Below, piece by piece: positions 23,215 to 34,262 of a stretch of 64,000 nt of DNA. The notes beneath the pieces were generated by a model. That model was not told the origin of the DNA and made no database searches. It worked only from the letters and a program-made list of their open reading frames with translations. The translations under genes and the position numbers were made by a program. The stretch comes from Perognathus longimembris pacificus (lineage: Eukaryota; Chordata; Mammalia; Rodentia; Heteromyidae): contig NC_063171.1 in the NCBI RefSeq assembly GCF_023159225.1, positions 14,645,142 through 14,709,141 of the forward strand, given 5' to 3'. How positions within the stretch are numbered: position 1 is the first letter of the stretch; every line of letters begins with the position of its first letter.

Positions 23215-23804
23215 TGTAATATGGAGATCAGCTCTGGCCAGCACCATATTGGCCACATGGCAAGTTGTATCTAGCATCTTGTCTTGATGAGTGAGCCTGG
23301 ATTCCTACAGGAATGGAAGTCCCATCCCCAGGAAATGGATGTTCCTGAATCCCAAGAGATAGGGATGGGCACATGGCCTATAGGTTACTGAATCTGTCTG
23401 TCAGGTGCTTGGAACTAGGAGCTTCCTGTGACCCAGACCGCTGACCTGGCCCTATTTAGGGGCAGGCCAGCTCACGTGCCATTATGCCATGCCCTATGTC
23501 TCCATGTTCCAGTCCTGTTTCTCTTCCCCATGGAGTCCTAATTCAGCTCTCCATTGGAGTTGAATTTGGTATTTAGAAATCTTCCAGAAGTCTCTGTATC
23601 TCTGTCCTATTTTGTGTCATGTTTTCCTGAAACCAGAAAAACCAGTCCATCTGGAAACATCCACAGGCCCCAGGTCTGGGCTGCAGCCCTGCCAGGTCAG
23701 TTCACTGTTCACTTCCCCAATAAATCCATCATTTTACTGGAGGTTGTCTCTGAGTGGTGGACTCTTGGAGGGATGAGGATCTCCACACACTCCCTTGGAC
23801 CCCA
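23215..23804 (+). mobile_element. Solo LTR, class I (gammaretrovirus-like)
   Basis: A 590-bp unit beginning TGTAATATGG and ending GGACCCCA, flanked by the 4-bp duplication ATAC (23211-23214 and 23805-23808), the size expected for gammaretrovirus-like integrases. AATAAA lies at 23719-23724, followed by the 'gtctctgagtggtggactct' style of R/U5 seen in rodent ERV1 LTRs. A possible TATA element is 'ctatttaggg' near 23450. No internal retroviral sequence on either side, so a solo LTR left by LTR-LTR recombination. The 124-codon open frame at 23554-23928 lies across the LTR and is incidental. Confidence 0.85.
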
Positions 23805-23808
23805 ATAC

Positions 23809-24984
23809 AGTATGAGTAAAGTGGAAGAGCATTTGGCTTGCAAATGTGAGGCCTTGAACACAAATTTCAGCATGTCACATATAGTATCAAAATTAAATAT
23901 GGACTTTTCTTTCACCTGTCCTAGTTGATCTTTGTAAATATTTTGCTATTTATATTTTGTGTGTCTTAAGCCAATTTCCCAATTCATATTATTATTCATA
24001 TTATTTACATGTGTTAGATATTCTCTCTCACAATTCCTGCTTGATCTGTGATATACACTCTCTATTCTGTGCTTCAAAATAGAATTGTATGTAGAGTGTT
24101 TTAAAACAATTATAATTTCATAAATCTTAATAAAATGACCCAAACCTTTAATGTGGCCATGAAATAAAAATCTAACATTAAACTCAGTTTGTGTTCATAG
24201 TCATTTCTTACATCAACTCTATAAACTTGATGACTCTCTTTATAAAGTATCTCAACATTTCCAGAGAAACAACTAATCCCTTTCCACAGAAAGATGACAT
24301 AAAATTACCTCATTTATTTTTCTTAAATCATATTACAAAGAACATTCTGATTACTTATTTCTGGCTATACTCAAAAGACCACCAAAGAGATCTTGATTTA
24401 TGTATTAGGCTCTTGTGAATGCTTTTAAATCTCACCAGAAACTCAGTGACTTCAACACACAAATTTATTCCCATTGTATTGAAGATGAGAAATTGAAAAT
24501 CACCGTGTTAAAATGAAGGTGGTACAGGAATTAGTTCCTGTTGAATTACGTTGGGAAAATCTGCTCCCATGACATTTCAAAAACAAAACTTCTCTTGCTT
24601 CACTGATCCCTGTTCCCATATCAGCTGGCTTTTTCTCTCTATCCTCATCATTGACTCCTTGTCACTTGTAAATCAACATGTATTACATTGAACCCAAATA
24701 ATCATTCCATCTAGTTACCTTCAATTTAGTCCTACTTGTAAAGTCCTTTTTAACAAGAAGTACTACAATTCCAAATAATCCAAGGTTCAAGACATGCACC
24801 TTTCAGAAAATCTTCCCATTTCCTTAATTCTTCAGAATAAGATAGAATATTTAAATCCATATATTCCTGTTGAACACTTAATGATATAAAGAAAAAAACT
24901 AACATGACTCTTCATTCTTGTATCACAAATGGTTAATGTAGTGATTAAAATATATACTGCATCAGTGAGAACAACGGAGGATAT
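23809..24984. other. AT-rich spacer
   Basis: Nothing recognisable. Confidence 0.6.
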
Positions 24985-25430
24985 TCTTAGGAGAGGATCA
25001 CAAGGGTTCAATGGGTATGTGTATATAATCTTGTAAAATGGTGCTTATCCAAATGAATGCCAAGAAATGGAAACAAGAATTTTTTTTTCTTGTACTGTTT
25101 GAAGTCCACACCCCCCCGCCCACGCCCCACACACCTTTTGGTTTATTCCGTTTTGTCCCTGATTTTGATTTCTGTACCCTTTGCCTTGTACATAAGTTTA
25201 TCTGATTTGGGGAGTGGAAGACGAAGCACAAAAACAGTATGTCAAAGGGTAAACCAACACAGCAGTGATATTCAGTATACACTGTATTGAAAATGAACTA
25301 GACAACTTGGGGATGGGGGAGGGAGGGAAAAAAACTGTGAGAGAATGAAGGAAGGAGTAACATTGTTCAAAAACAAATGTACTTATTATCCCCAGTGTAC
25401 ATCATATTTATAGTAAAATTTAAAATTATA
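24985..25430 (+). mobile_element. L1 3'UTR, 5'-truncated
   Basis: Sense-oriented 3'UTR comparable to 62900-63390: 'gatcacaagggttcaatggg', the C-rich spot (25111-25120), 'ccttgtacataagtttat', 'aagggtaaaccaacac', then the G-rich polypurine stretch (25310-25330) and 'aaatgtacttattatcccc'. No ORF2 sequence is attached. Confidence 0.8.
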
Positions 25431-26283
25431 TATATATAAACATATTGTAATGACTTGTTGAATGAAAGGGTAAAAATAAACTGAAGGCTATGAATAAGTT
25501 AAAGTGACTAACATATAAGTTGTAGAAATAAGTAAAGTAAGAGAGTGGACTTCTCTTATATTTTCAATTGCTTACTCAGTGTCTAAATATGTAAATATTT
25601 AAGTATAATTATTGCTATAAATTTTATTGATTCTATCATTTCTTTTGCAATTATAGTTGCACACATTTTCTCAGAAATTGAATTAAATGACCTAGCTCAA
25701 GGATGGTACACAAATATTAACTGTTAGGGAACTTACACAAACATTATTTATTAATTTTTTCTCAGCTACTAATTTTATTATTAAAACAGAAACATTGTTT
25801 TTAAACACAAATGAGAAAATGAATACAGGATTCTTTATACTATTGATAATTATTTATAATATAGTTTGATGATGATTCTTTATAATAATGATAAATGGGA
25901 AGAAATATAGTCAAGTTTCATGTGTGTATGTGTGTGTGTGTGATGCTTAAATTACGTATGGGATATCAGTAAGAAGTTTTTTTTTCTCATTTCTATGATT
26001 CTGAGCTTGGTTATAGAAAATATGGTCTTTTCAGAAAAAGAATTTATAGTTATAACAGTCATTTCAGTACATCTGGATACATTTATGAAAAAATGCTTTC
26101 CATGGTGCTACAGTTACATTTGTTAATGGAAAGCAACCAGCACTATATATCTAAGTAAAAAATATCTGTCCCACTGATGGTAATCTTAGTTACATGTGAT
26201 TTAAATTATTCTGAATACATCAGGGAGGCTGAGTTGTTATCTGTATTTCCACTGAGATTTATAATGGTTCTAAAATATTACAC
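25431..26283. other. AT-rich spacer
   Basis: Contains a short TG run (25921-25942). No gene. Confidence 0.6.
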
Positions 26284-26815
26284 TCCCTAGATCTTTTGCA
26301 TACTTATGATGAGTATACTTGGCGGTGCCCTCTTCAAGATTCCCCTTTAATCTACTACATTTCCATTAGTACATTCATTATCCCGTTGCATTCCATCCAA
26401 TCTATTTGTATTTCTTTGTCTTGGATTCCATGCAATGTATTTTTATTTACTTTTGAGTTCATATGGAAAAACATGGATCTGTGGTCTCTCTGGGTTTGAC
26501 TAACGTCACTTAACATATTTTTCCAAGTTTTTTTTTCCATTTTTTAAAATGGGGCAATATCTTTCTTTCTAACAAGCAAGTAGAATTATTTAGTGCATAT
26601 ATGCCACATTTTCTTGATCCATTTTTTTTTTTTATTGAGGGGAATTTGGGCAGAATCCATCCCCTGGCCATAGTGAATAATCAATAAACAGATTGGGATG
26701 TGACTTTACTGAATACTGCTTTATAATCTTTGAAGTAAATGCCCAAGATTAGAATTGCTGGACTATAGGGTAATTCTATGTTCAAGTTTTTAAGGAATCT
26801 CCACATTACTTAAAT
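26284..26815 (-). mobile_element. L1-2: 3' piece of an old, 5'-inverted L1
   Basis: Diverged minus-strand ORF2 C-terminal region and 3'UTR. Landmarks (plus strand, in complement) are 'attgctggactatagggtaa' (26754) and 'aggaatctccacattac' (26798), which correspond to 37060 and 37090 in L1-4. The matching upstream part of the same L1 appears in the opposite orientation at 34007-34262, on the far side of the younger L1-3. Confidence 0.7.
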
Positions 26816-26828
26816 CAAAACAACAAAC

Positions 26829-28006
26829 AACAGAGAGAAAGATGGCACCAACACAGTAGGGAGGCACCCCGACTCGCTCCAACTGAATAGCGAACTGGGA
26901 ACTCCAACACCAAACACCCCATCAAGAACCCAGCAAAACCAGCAGCCAGAAGCAGTGGAGATACGCAAGAAAACACAAAGGAGTTAAAAAAAAAAAGAGC
27001 CAAAAACCTAAAAGGAGCCGGAGAATCTCCAGGGCACCCTCCCCCCACCAGCCGACCCTGGCCCAAACAGGTCCAGGCTGGGAAAGGGGAACCCGGCGAT
27101 TGGCAGGCAGGCTGCCGGGAGCGCAGAATTCAGACAGCAGGAGATCCACCAAGACATACAACGGCAGGGCCGAGAAGTTCAGGTCCACACCGGGTTCGGA
27201 TGGACAGTGGCTGGGGAACCGAGAGCGGCATAAGGAGGGAACCGGGGACGCCACCATGACACTTCGCCACCCACTGAAGGACCAATGGCTGCGCGGGACA
27301 CACACACAATCCGGGATCAGTGAGTCCCCCATTACCCCCTTACCCAACAGGAGACCAACTATCAGAGACCCAAGCCCTACAAAGAAGCTATATCTCCCTC
27401 CCTCCCCCTCCACACCCCGAGGGAAGAAAGAACCCCCAAATCAGGCAGGAAGCTCCCATCAGGCGCTGGGAAGTCAGTTTAGCAGGGGAAGGGTGGAGCA
27501 GCCCCAAGGCCACACAGGATCCAGATCTGGCCCAAACAGCCCTGCCCCCTTCCTAACAGGGGCTGGGAAACGGCCAGCAGTGCAAGCCCCACCCTAGGCG
27601 CCTGGACCTCATGGACTCTTACAACTAAAAATCACAGGCACTGGTGGGTAATACCAGCACAACAGGGACACCTGGGCCTGATCATATCCCCCCTCTCGCA
27701 GTGGAGGCAAGGTCTGAGGGTGCTAACCCACACCCAGACAGTCGGTCTCGATGGGCCCCACACATGCCGCCCCCCACAACGGACTCGCGGGAGAGCGCAA
27801 ACACAACCCAACAACCCGGGGCTCGCTCTGGGAGACGTACCCCACTAAAGTGGACGGGGCCACAGAGCCAGCGCCTGTTGTAGAGGAGGCACAGCGCACA
27901 GGTGGGCAGGGCCCCCAGCGACAGCACCTGCTCCGGTAGACGCTCCTACACAGGAGGGAGGGCAGAGCTACAAACCAAACCTGAGAAGCCATCCACAGAT
28001 CTCCAG
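26829..28006 (+). promoter_or_regulatory. L1-3 5'UTR / promoter
   Basis: GC-rich, CpG-containing block of about 1.2 kb in an AT-rich background, upstream of ORF1. L1 5'UTRs carry an internal RNA polymerase II promoter. Its sequence is unrelated in layout to the L1-1/L1-6 5'UTR, so at least two L1 promoter types are present in the window. Long open frames on both strands (27100-27597 plus; 26922-27413 minus) are probably due to high GC. Confidence 0.8.
26839..26846 (+). promoter_or_regulatory. YY1-like site at the L1 5' end
   Basis: AAGATGGC, the YY1 core, lies about 10 bp from the inferred start of L1-3. Human L1 has a YY1 site in the same place that sets the transcription start. Function here is inferred. 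Confidence 0.55.
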
Positions 28007-29129
28007 ATGCACAAATCACAAAGAAACATACACAGTTCATCAAAGAGCAAGCCAACTCGCCAGCTCCAAAAAGCAGCACGACTGAAGAGGAGATGGAGAA
28101 AAAGCAAATGAGGCCATGTTAACAGGACTGATGGAAAGCGTCAGAAATGAAATCAGAAAACAATTCCAGGAGTTTAGAGCGGAAATCTTGAAGGACACCC
28201 AGGAAGCAAAGAAAGAAAGGAAAGCAAAAATGGATACAATGCAAGCCTCCTTTAAAGAAAATCTCTACATCCTGAGAATTGAAATGCATGAAAAAATAGA
28301 TTTAAAATACAACTCTTTAAAGGAAGAAATTTCCACGATCAGAGCTGACCTGACAACCATAAATAGTTCTCTGACATCCATAAACTCCGCAATTGAAACC
28401 ATAACACAAAGAGTGGACCGTATGGAATCCAGAATCACTCACCTGGATGATGAAGCAGCCGACAACAACCAGAAAATGACCACACTCCAAGAAATGGTGA
28501 AGCTTCAGGGCAGACTAATCCAGGAACTAATGGACAAAGACAAGAGATATAATGTGCGCATAATTGGAGTAGAAGAAGGATCCAAATACCAGAGCAGAGG
28601 GCTTAAACATGTTCTCAATAAATTTATTGCAGAAAACTTCCCTAATCTCACAGGGGACCCCATCCAGGTAACCGAAGCCTATAGGACACCTGGCAGCCCA
28701 TACCCCAGAAAAGCCACCCCAAGGCACATAATATTCAAGATTTCAGACCTCAAGATTAAAGAGCAAATTCTGAATTCAGCCAAAGCGAAGAAAGAATTTT
28801 TCTACAATGGGAAGAGGATTTGAATAACAGCTGACTTATCCACACAAACTTACCAAGCACCAAGTGAGTGGAAGAACAACATCCAAGTACTTCAGGCTAA
28901 CAATATGCAACCTCGAATCAAATATCCAGCCAATTTGAAGTTCACATTCGAAGGGAAAACCAGATCTTTCCACACCAAAGAGGAGCTGAAGGAGTATGTG
29001 AATAAAAAACCAGTCCTACAGCGAATTCTAAGAGGAGACCCCCATCCAACAGAGATCATACAAGACACACAGACAGAATCAGAAAGAAACTACAATAGCC
29101 AAAGTCCAACAGAAAGAACAGCTCACTAA
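28007..29129 (+). pseudogene. L1-3 ORF1 (RNA-binding protein), broken
   Basis: ORF1p is the trimeric RNA-binding chaperone of the L1 particle. The likely start is ATG 28007. The expected reading passes through three frames: one shift near 28045-28055 and a missing base near 28110 (where ATGAGGCC would be expected as ATGGAGGCC). The longest surviving frame is 28116-28820. It encodes a coiled coil (about 28130-28520), an RRM-like domain starting near 28545 (R-I-I-G-V-E-E, then E-N-F-P-N-L) and the T-P-R-H-I-I segment. A TGA at 28821-28823 interrupts it in frame, probably a CGA Arg codon hit by CpG decay. The C-terminal domain continues in the same frame to the stop at 29127-29129. Confidence 0.88.
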
Positions 29130-31558
29130 AGACAAGAGAGAAAGAAAAAAAAAAGAGGAAAAAACAGCCCAACAAGAAAATGGAAGGAGAAAAAACACCC
29201 TTATCCTTGATCTCTTTAAATATAAATGGTTTAAACTCTTCGATAAAGAGGAGCAGACTGGCAGGATGGATCCGCAAACAAAAAGTTGACATCTGCTGCC
29301 TACAAGAGACCCACCTTACAGCAAGAGAGAAAAACAGGCTCCGAATAAAAGGATGGAGCAAGATCTATCAAGCAAATGCACCTACCAAAACGGCAGGTGT
29401 AGCCATCCTGATCTCAGACAAACTGGACTTTTCATTAAAATCAACTCAAAAAGACAAAGAAGGACACTACATATTAATACAAGGAAAAATCCAGAATGAA
29501 GACATCATGGTGATAAATGTATACTCACCGAACAAAAGAGGCCCTACATATGTCAAGCAAATTCTCACAGAAATACAGAACAAGATAGACGCAAACACAA
29601 TCATAGTGGGTGACCTTAATACCCCACTCTCTCCAAGAGAGAGATCCAACACCCAGAGGATTAGCAAGGGAGCTGAGGACCTAAGTAACACCATATCCCA
29701 AATAGATCTGACAGACCTATACAGAACCTTCCACCCTACAGAGACCCAATACACCTTCTTTTCAGCAGCCCATGGATCATATTCCAAAATAGACCACATC
29801 ATAGCCCACCCAAAGAACCTCAGCAAATACAAAAGTATTGACATCATCCCATGTATTATATCTGATCACAGTGGATTACAGGTAACCCTCAACAACAAAG
29901 GATACCACAGAGGCTATACACACTCTTGGAGGCTAAACCCCACACTGATATCCAGCACTTGGGCCACAGACCAAATTAAAGATGAAATCAACGAATTCAT
30001 AAGCCACAATGACAATGAAAACACATCACAAAGAAACCTATGGAACACAGCTAAGGCAGTACTGAGGGGCAAGATCATTGCCCTCAGCACTCACATTAAA
30101 AGAATGGAAGCAGAACAGGTGAATAACCTCACAATGAAACTAAAACAACTGGAGAAACAAGAAATGACAGAATCTAAAATGACTAGGAGGGGAGAGATCA
30201 CAAAGATTAAAGAAGAGATATATCTGATTAAAAATAGAAAGACCATTCAACAAATAAACAAGACTAAAAGCTGGTTCTTTGAGAAAATAAACAAAATTGA
30301 CAGACCCCTTGCAAAACTTACAAAAACAAAAGAAGAGAAGAGACTCATATACGTAAAATCAGGGACACCACCGGAAAAATTACAAGTACACACGATATTC
30401 AAACAATCATAAGGAGCTATTTCCAAAACCTACTCAGCAAAAAACAGTAATTTTACAGAAATGGACCAATTCTTAGAGAAGTACAAACTGCCCAAATTGA
30501 ACCAAGAAGAAATAAATCAAGTAAATAAAACAATAACTTACAGTGAGATACAGGAGGTAATCAAGAACCTCCCTACTAAGAAAAGCCCAGGCCCAGATGG
30601 ATTCACCAACGAATTCTACAAAACCTTTAGTGATGAGCTAATACCAATACTCCTCAAACTCTTCCGCGAAATAGAAACACAGGGAGAAATCCCAAACTCA
30701 TTCTATGAAGCTAATATCATGCTCATTCCCAAACCCGGCAAAGACCCAACAAAAAAAAAAAAGAGAACTACAGACCAATATCACTAATGAACACAGACAC
30801 AAAGCTCCTCAATAAAATATTAGTTAACAGGATTCAGAAACTGATCAAGAAAATCATACATCATGTCCAAGTAGGCTTCATCCCACAGTCACAAGGATGG
30901 TTCAACATCCGTAAATCAATCAACCTAATTCACCACATAAACAGACCTATAATTAAGAATTACATTGTTATCTCAGTCGATGCCCAAAAAGCCTTTGACA
31001 AAATACAACATCCATACCTATTAAAAGCTTTGGAGAGAACAGGAATAGATGGAACATTCCTCAAAACAATAAAAGCCATATACAACAGACCAACTGCTAA
31101 TATCATATTAAATGGAGATAAACTTAAATCATTCCCCCTAAACTCAGGAACAAGACAAGGATGCCCACTCTCCCCACTTCTGTTCAACATAGTGCTGGAA
31201 TCCCTAGCCATAGCAATAAGGCAAGAGGAGGACATCAAAGGGATCCACATCAACAAGGAAGAAATCAAGTTATCCCTATTCGCAGACGACATGATCTTAT
31301 ATCTGAAGGACCCAAAAAACTCAGTACCCAAACTCCTACACCTAATAAACCAATTTGGCAAAGTAGCAGGATACAAAATCAATACACAAAAGTCAGCAGC
31401 TTTTCTGTACATCAGCAATATACAAACAGAAAAGGAAATTATGGAAACAATTCCATTTACAGGAGCCAAAAAAAAGAATAAAGTACCTAGGGATCAACTT
31501 AACCAAGGACGTGACGGACCTATTTAATGAAAACTATAAATATCTAATAAGGGAAATC

Positions 31559-32089
31559 TGTTTGGGTCCATCTTCCCCCCTAGATGGAAGGGGCCTGATG
31601 CACCTCCCCCAGCTGGGGAATGCGGCCCTTCCATCCTCTCTACATTGGAATCCGGAGAAACCGGTTGGGCAAATAGACCCCCGACTTAGCTGGCAGCCAG
31701 CCTGGCGCCTACCAGCCCCGCCCTGGTTTGGCGCGCTCAGAGTGACATAGCCCCTTGGAGGTCAAGTGACCAGCCCCTTGGAGGTCAAGTGACAGCCTTT
31801 TGGCCTATCGGAATCCTGGCCAACCCCCTTCCCCCGGATCATCTCCCCTTGTCCCTCTCTCAATAAAGTTAGTTCGCTCTCAGAAGCTTACTCCGTGGTC
31901 TATGTACGTTAGCTCCCAGGGTAGGATAACGGTCACATTGCCACGCGGGTCGCGCACACGCCAGGACGGAGCCGCCCCTACGTCTCACCCTGACAGACCT
32001 GCAGGCCGAGGGTTAGGGGAGAGGACGATACGAGGGTAATAAGAGAGAAAATAAGCATTTGAGCCGGAGCAGAGAAAGCAGACCCTACA
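31559..32089 (+). mobile_element. Solo LTR inserted in L1-3 ORF2
   Basis: A 531-bp unit starting TGTTTGGGTCC and ending CCCTACA, flanked by the 5-bp target duplication AAATC (31554-31558 and 32090-32094). Leaving out the LTR and one AAATC joins the ORF2 reading exactly (Y-L-I-R-E-I then K-E-D-T-W-R-W). AATAAA is at 31862-31867, so the LTR is plus-oriented. A 23-bp tandem duplication lies upstream at 31749-31793. No internal retroviral sequence is present. It differs from both the 12718 and 23215 LTRs. Class is uncertain; a 5-bp duplication fits several ERV groups. Confidence 0.93.
31749..31793 (+). repeat. 23-bp tandem duplication in the LTR U3
   Basis: Unit 31749-31771 is repeated at 31772-31793 (22 bases identical). 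Each copy contains AGGTCA (31759-31764 and 31782-31787), a nuclear-receptor half-site pattern. Duplicated enhancers in U3 are common in retroviral LTRs. Confidence 0.9.
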
Positions 32090-33545
32090 AAATCAAAGAA
32101 GACACATGGAGATGGAAAGGCCTCCCATGCTCATGGGTAGGCAGAATCAATATAGTGAAAATGGTCATATTGCCCAAATTGTTATACAAATTCAATGCAG
32201 TACCTATCAAAATCCCAGCCACATTCTTCACTGAAATAGAGAAAACAATCCATAAATTCATATGGAACAGCAAAAAACCTGGAATAGCCAAAGCAAATCT
32301 AGGCAAAAAAAGCAGTGCAGGAGGTATCATAATACCAGACTTTAAGCTCTACTACAAGGCCATCATAAAAAAACAGCATGGTATTGGCATAAAAACAGAT
32401 CAGAAGACCAATGGATTAGAATTGAAGACCCAGAAATAAAACCACATTCTTACAGCCAACTGATATTTGACAAAGGAGCTAAAGACATATAATGGAACAA
32501 ACATAGCCTCTTCAACTACTGGTGCTGGGAGAACTGGGCAGCCATATGCAGAAAACTCAAAGTAGACCCGAGTCTATCACCATGCACCAAGCTCAAATCA
32601 AAATGGATCAAGGAACTCAATATCAGACCTGAATCCTTGACACTACTGAAGGACAGAGTAGGAAAGATGCTAGAACTTATAGGCACAGGAAGGAACTTCC
32701 TGAATATAGTCCCAGGGGCACAACAAATAGGGGAAAGACTCGACAAATGGGACTACTACAAATTAAAAAGTTTCTGCACAGCTAAGGACATAGCCACCAA
32801 AATAGAAAGACAGCCAACGATATGGGAAATGATATTTACCAGCACAGCAACAGACAAAGGCCTGATATCTGTCATCTACAGAGAACTCAAAAAACTAAGC
32901 CCCTCCAAGCCCAATAAACCTATTAGGAAATGGGCAAAGGAGCTAAAGAAAGACTTCACAAGAGAAGACATAAAAATGGCAAAGAAACACATGAGGAAAT
33001 GCTCAACATCCCTGGTAGTAAAGGAAATGCAAATAAAAACAACCCTGAGATACCACCTCACCCCAGTTAGAATGGCCTATACTCTGAACTCAGGCAACAA
33101 CAAATGCTGGAGGTGGTGCGGGGAAAGAGGAACCCTTCTCCATTGTTGGTGGGAGTGCAAATTAGTACAACCACTTTGGAGAACAGTATGGAGGTTTCTC
33201 AAAAAGCTCAATATAGACCTACCCTATGACCCAGTCATACCACTCCTAGGCATCTATCCTAAACAGCAAACCCCAAGATATCAAAAAGACACTTGTACTT
33301 CCATGTTTATCGTGGCACAATTCACAATAGCCAAAATGTGGAAACAACTCAGATGCCCCTCTACAAATGAATGGATCCAAAAAGTATGGTACTTATACAC
33401 AATGGAATACTACATAGCGATTAGGAATGGTGAAATATTGTTATTCACAGGGAAATGGTCAGAACTCGAACAAATAATGTTGAGTGAGACAAGCCTAGAA
33501 CACAGAAAACAAAGGGACATCATCTCCCTGATATATGACTGTTAG

Positions 33546-34006
33546 CAAATGGAGACAGAGAGACAGTAGAGACCAAGTCTGTGAAACCAAAAACTGCTTG
33601 TCAAATAGTATTCCCCACAGGATTGTGGGAGCGACCCAACAGTATGCAACTAAAACCAAACAATTACTCAACATATAAAGGTCAAAAATTGACCTCTCAG
33701 GGGAATACAATAGCTCAAAATCTAGGTATGTACGTTCATATTAGACTACTGTCGACATATGGTCTAATATCGAGATTACATTTAAAGCCCTAGGTGAACA
33801 TTCTTGGTCGTGGCCACGTGGCTACTGTATATGTTCTTGATACATTGAATATTGTATATATATATCTACCTGACCTAGAGAAGAGATAGAAAAACAGGGC
33901 GTAAGATATCACAAGAAATGTACACACTGCCCTACTATGTAACTGTACCCTTTTTGCACAACACCTTGTCAAAAAATTTGTGTTCAATTAATAAACAAAC
34001 AAACAA
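33546..34006 (+). other. L1-3 3'UTR and tail
   Basis: Noncoding region after the ORF2 stop, ending in AATAAACAAACAAACAAAG (from 33990). This 3'UTR differs from that of L1-4 to L1-8, supporting a second L1 lineage. Confidence 0.8.
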
Positions 34007-34262
34007 AGAACCCAACTAATACCTGGACTAATGAGCTAAAGAGAATCTGATTAGAAGAAGTGAAATTAGCCAAAAGACACATGAACAAAAATACTAAACA
34101 CCTCAGGCCATAAAGAGAATGAGAATCAAAACAGCACTGAGATTCTACCTCAACCTAGTGAAAATGTAGATTACCAAGAACAAATAATGACAGAGAGAGT
34201 CTGGTGAAGATTTGGTCCAAAGGGAACCCTAATGCACGGTTGATGAGATTATAAACTGGCTG
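34007..34262 (+). mobile_element. L1-2: inverted 5' piece of the old L1
   Basis: Plus-strand, diverged ORF2 segment just upstream (in L1 coordinates) of the part found at 26284-26815: 'aatgagctaaagagaatctg', 'gccaaaagacacatgaac', 'aacagcactgagattctacc', ending near the '...gttgatgagattataaactgg' equivalent of the conserved Cys/His region. The two pieces form a head-to-head pair typical of twin-primed L1s, split by L1-3. Confidence 0.75.

Larger units (their letters stand above)
29180..33545 (+). pseudogene. L1-3 ORF2 (endonuclease/reverse transcriptase), broken by LTR insertion
   Basis: ORF2p nicks target DNA and copies L1 RNA by target-primed reverse transcription. The N-terminal AP-type endonuclease (29180-29890) keeps its catalytic signatures (L-N-I-N-G, Q-E-T-H, V-G-D-L-N, S-D-H-S). 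The RT domain begins around 30560 (K-S-P-G-P-D-G), with V-D-A-Q-K-A-F-D near 30978 and F-A-D-D near 31280. The C-terminal Cys/His region ([14 protein letters not shown], 33118-33160) and normal C-terminus are present. Damage: a pair of compensating frameshifts (about 30365-30450); frameshifts at A-tracts 30752-30763, 31468-31475 and 32366-32373; a TAA at 32490-32492, probably from CAA; and a 531-bp LTR at 31559-32089. Usual length is about 1,275 codons and all parts are represented. Confidence 0.93.
26829..34006 (+). mobile_element. L1-3: near-full-length LINE-1
   Basis: A complete autonomous non-LTR retrotransposon layout: GC-rich 5'UTR (to 28006), ORF1 (28007-29129), 50-bp spacer, ORF2 (29180-33545), 3'UTR and (AAAC)n-type tail (to about 34006). 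Excluding the 536 bp added by an LTR insertion it is about 6.6 kb. It is much less decayed than the other copies, but both ORFs carry disabling changes. The 5' edge is placed just before the YY1-like motif; no clean target duplication could be read because both ends are AAC-rich. Confidence 0.93.

Noticed and set aside
23554..23928. 124-codon plus-strand open frame
   Set aside because: It lies across the solo LTR 23215-23804 and its flank; LTR sequence by chance open.
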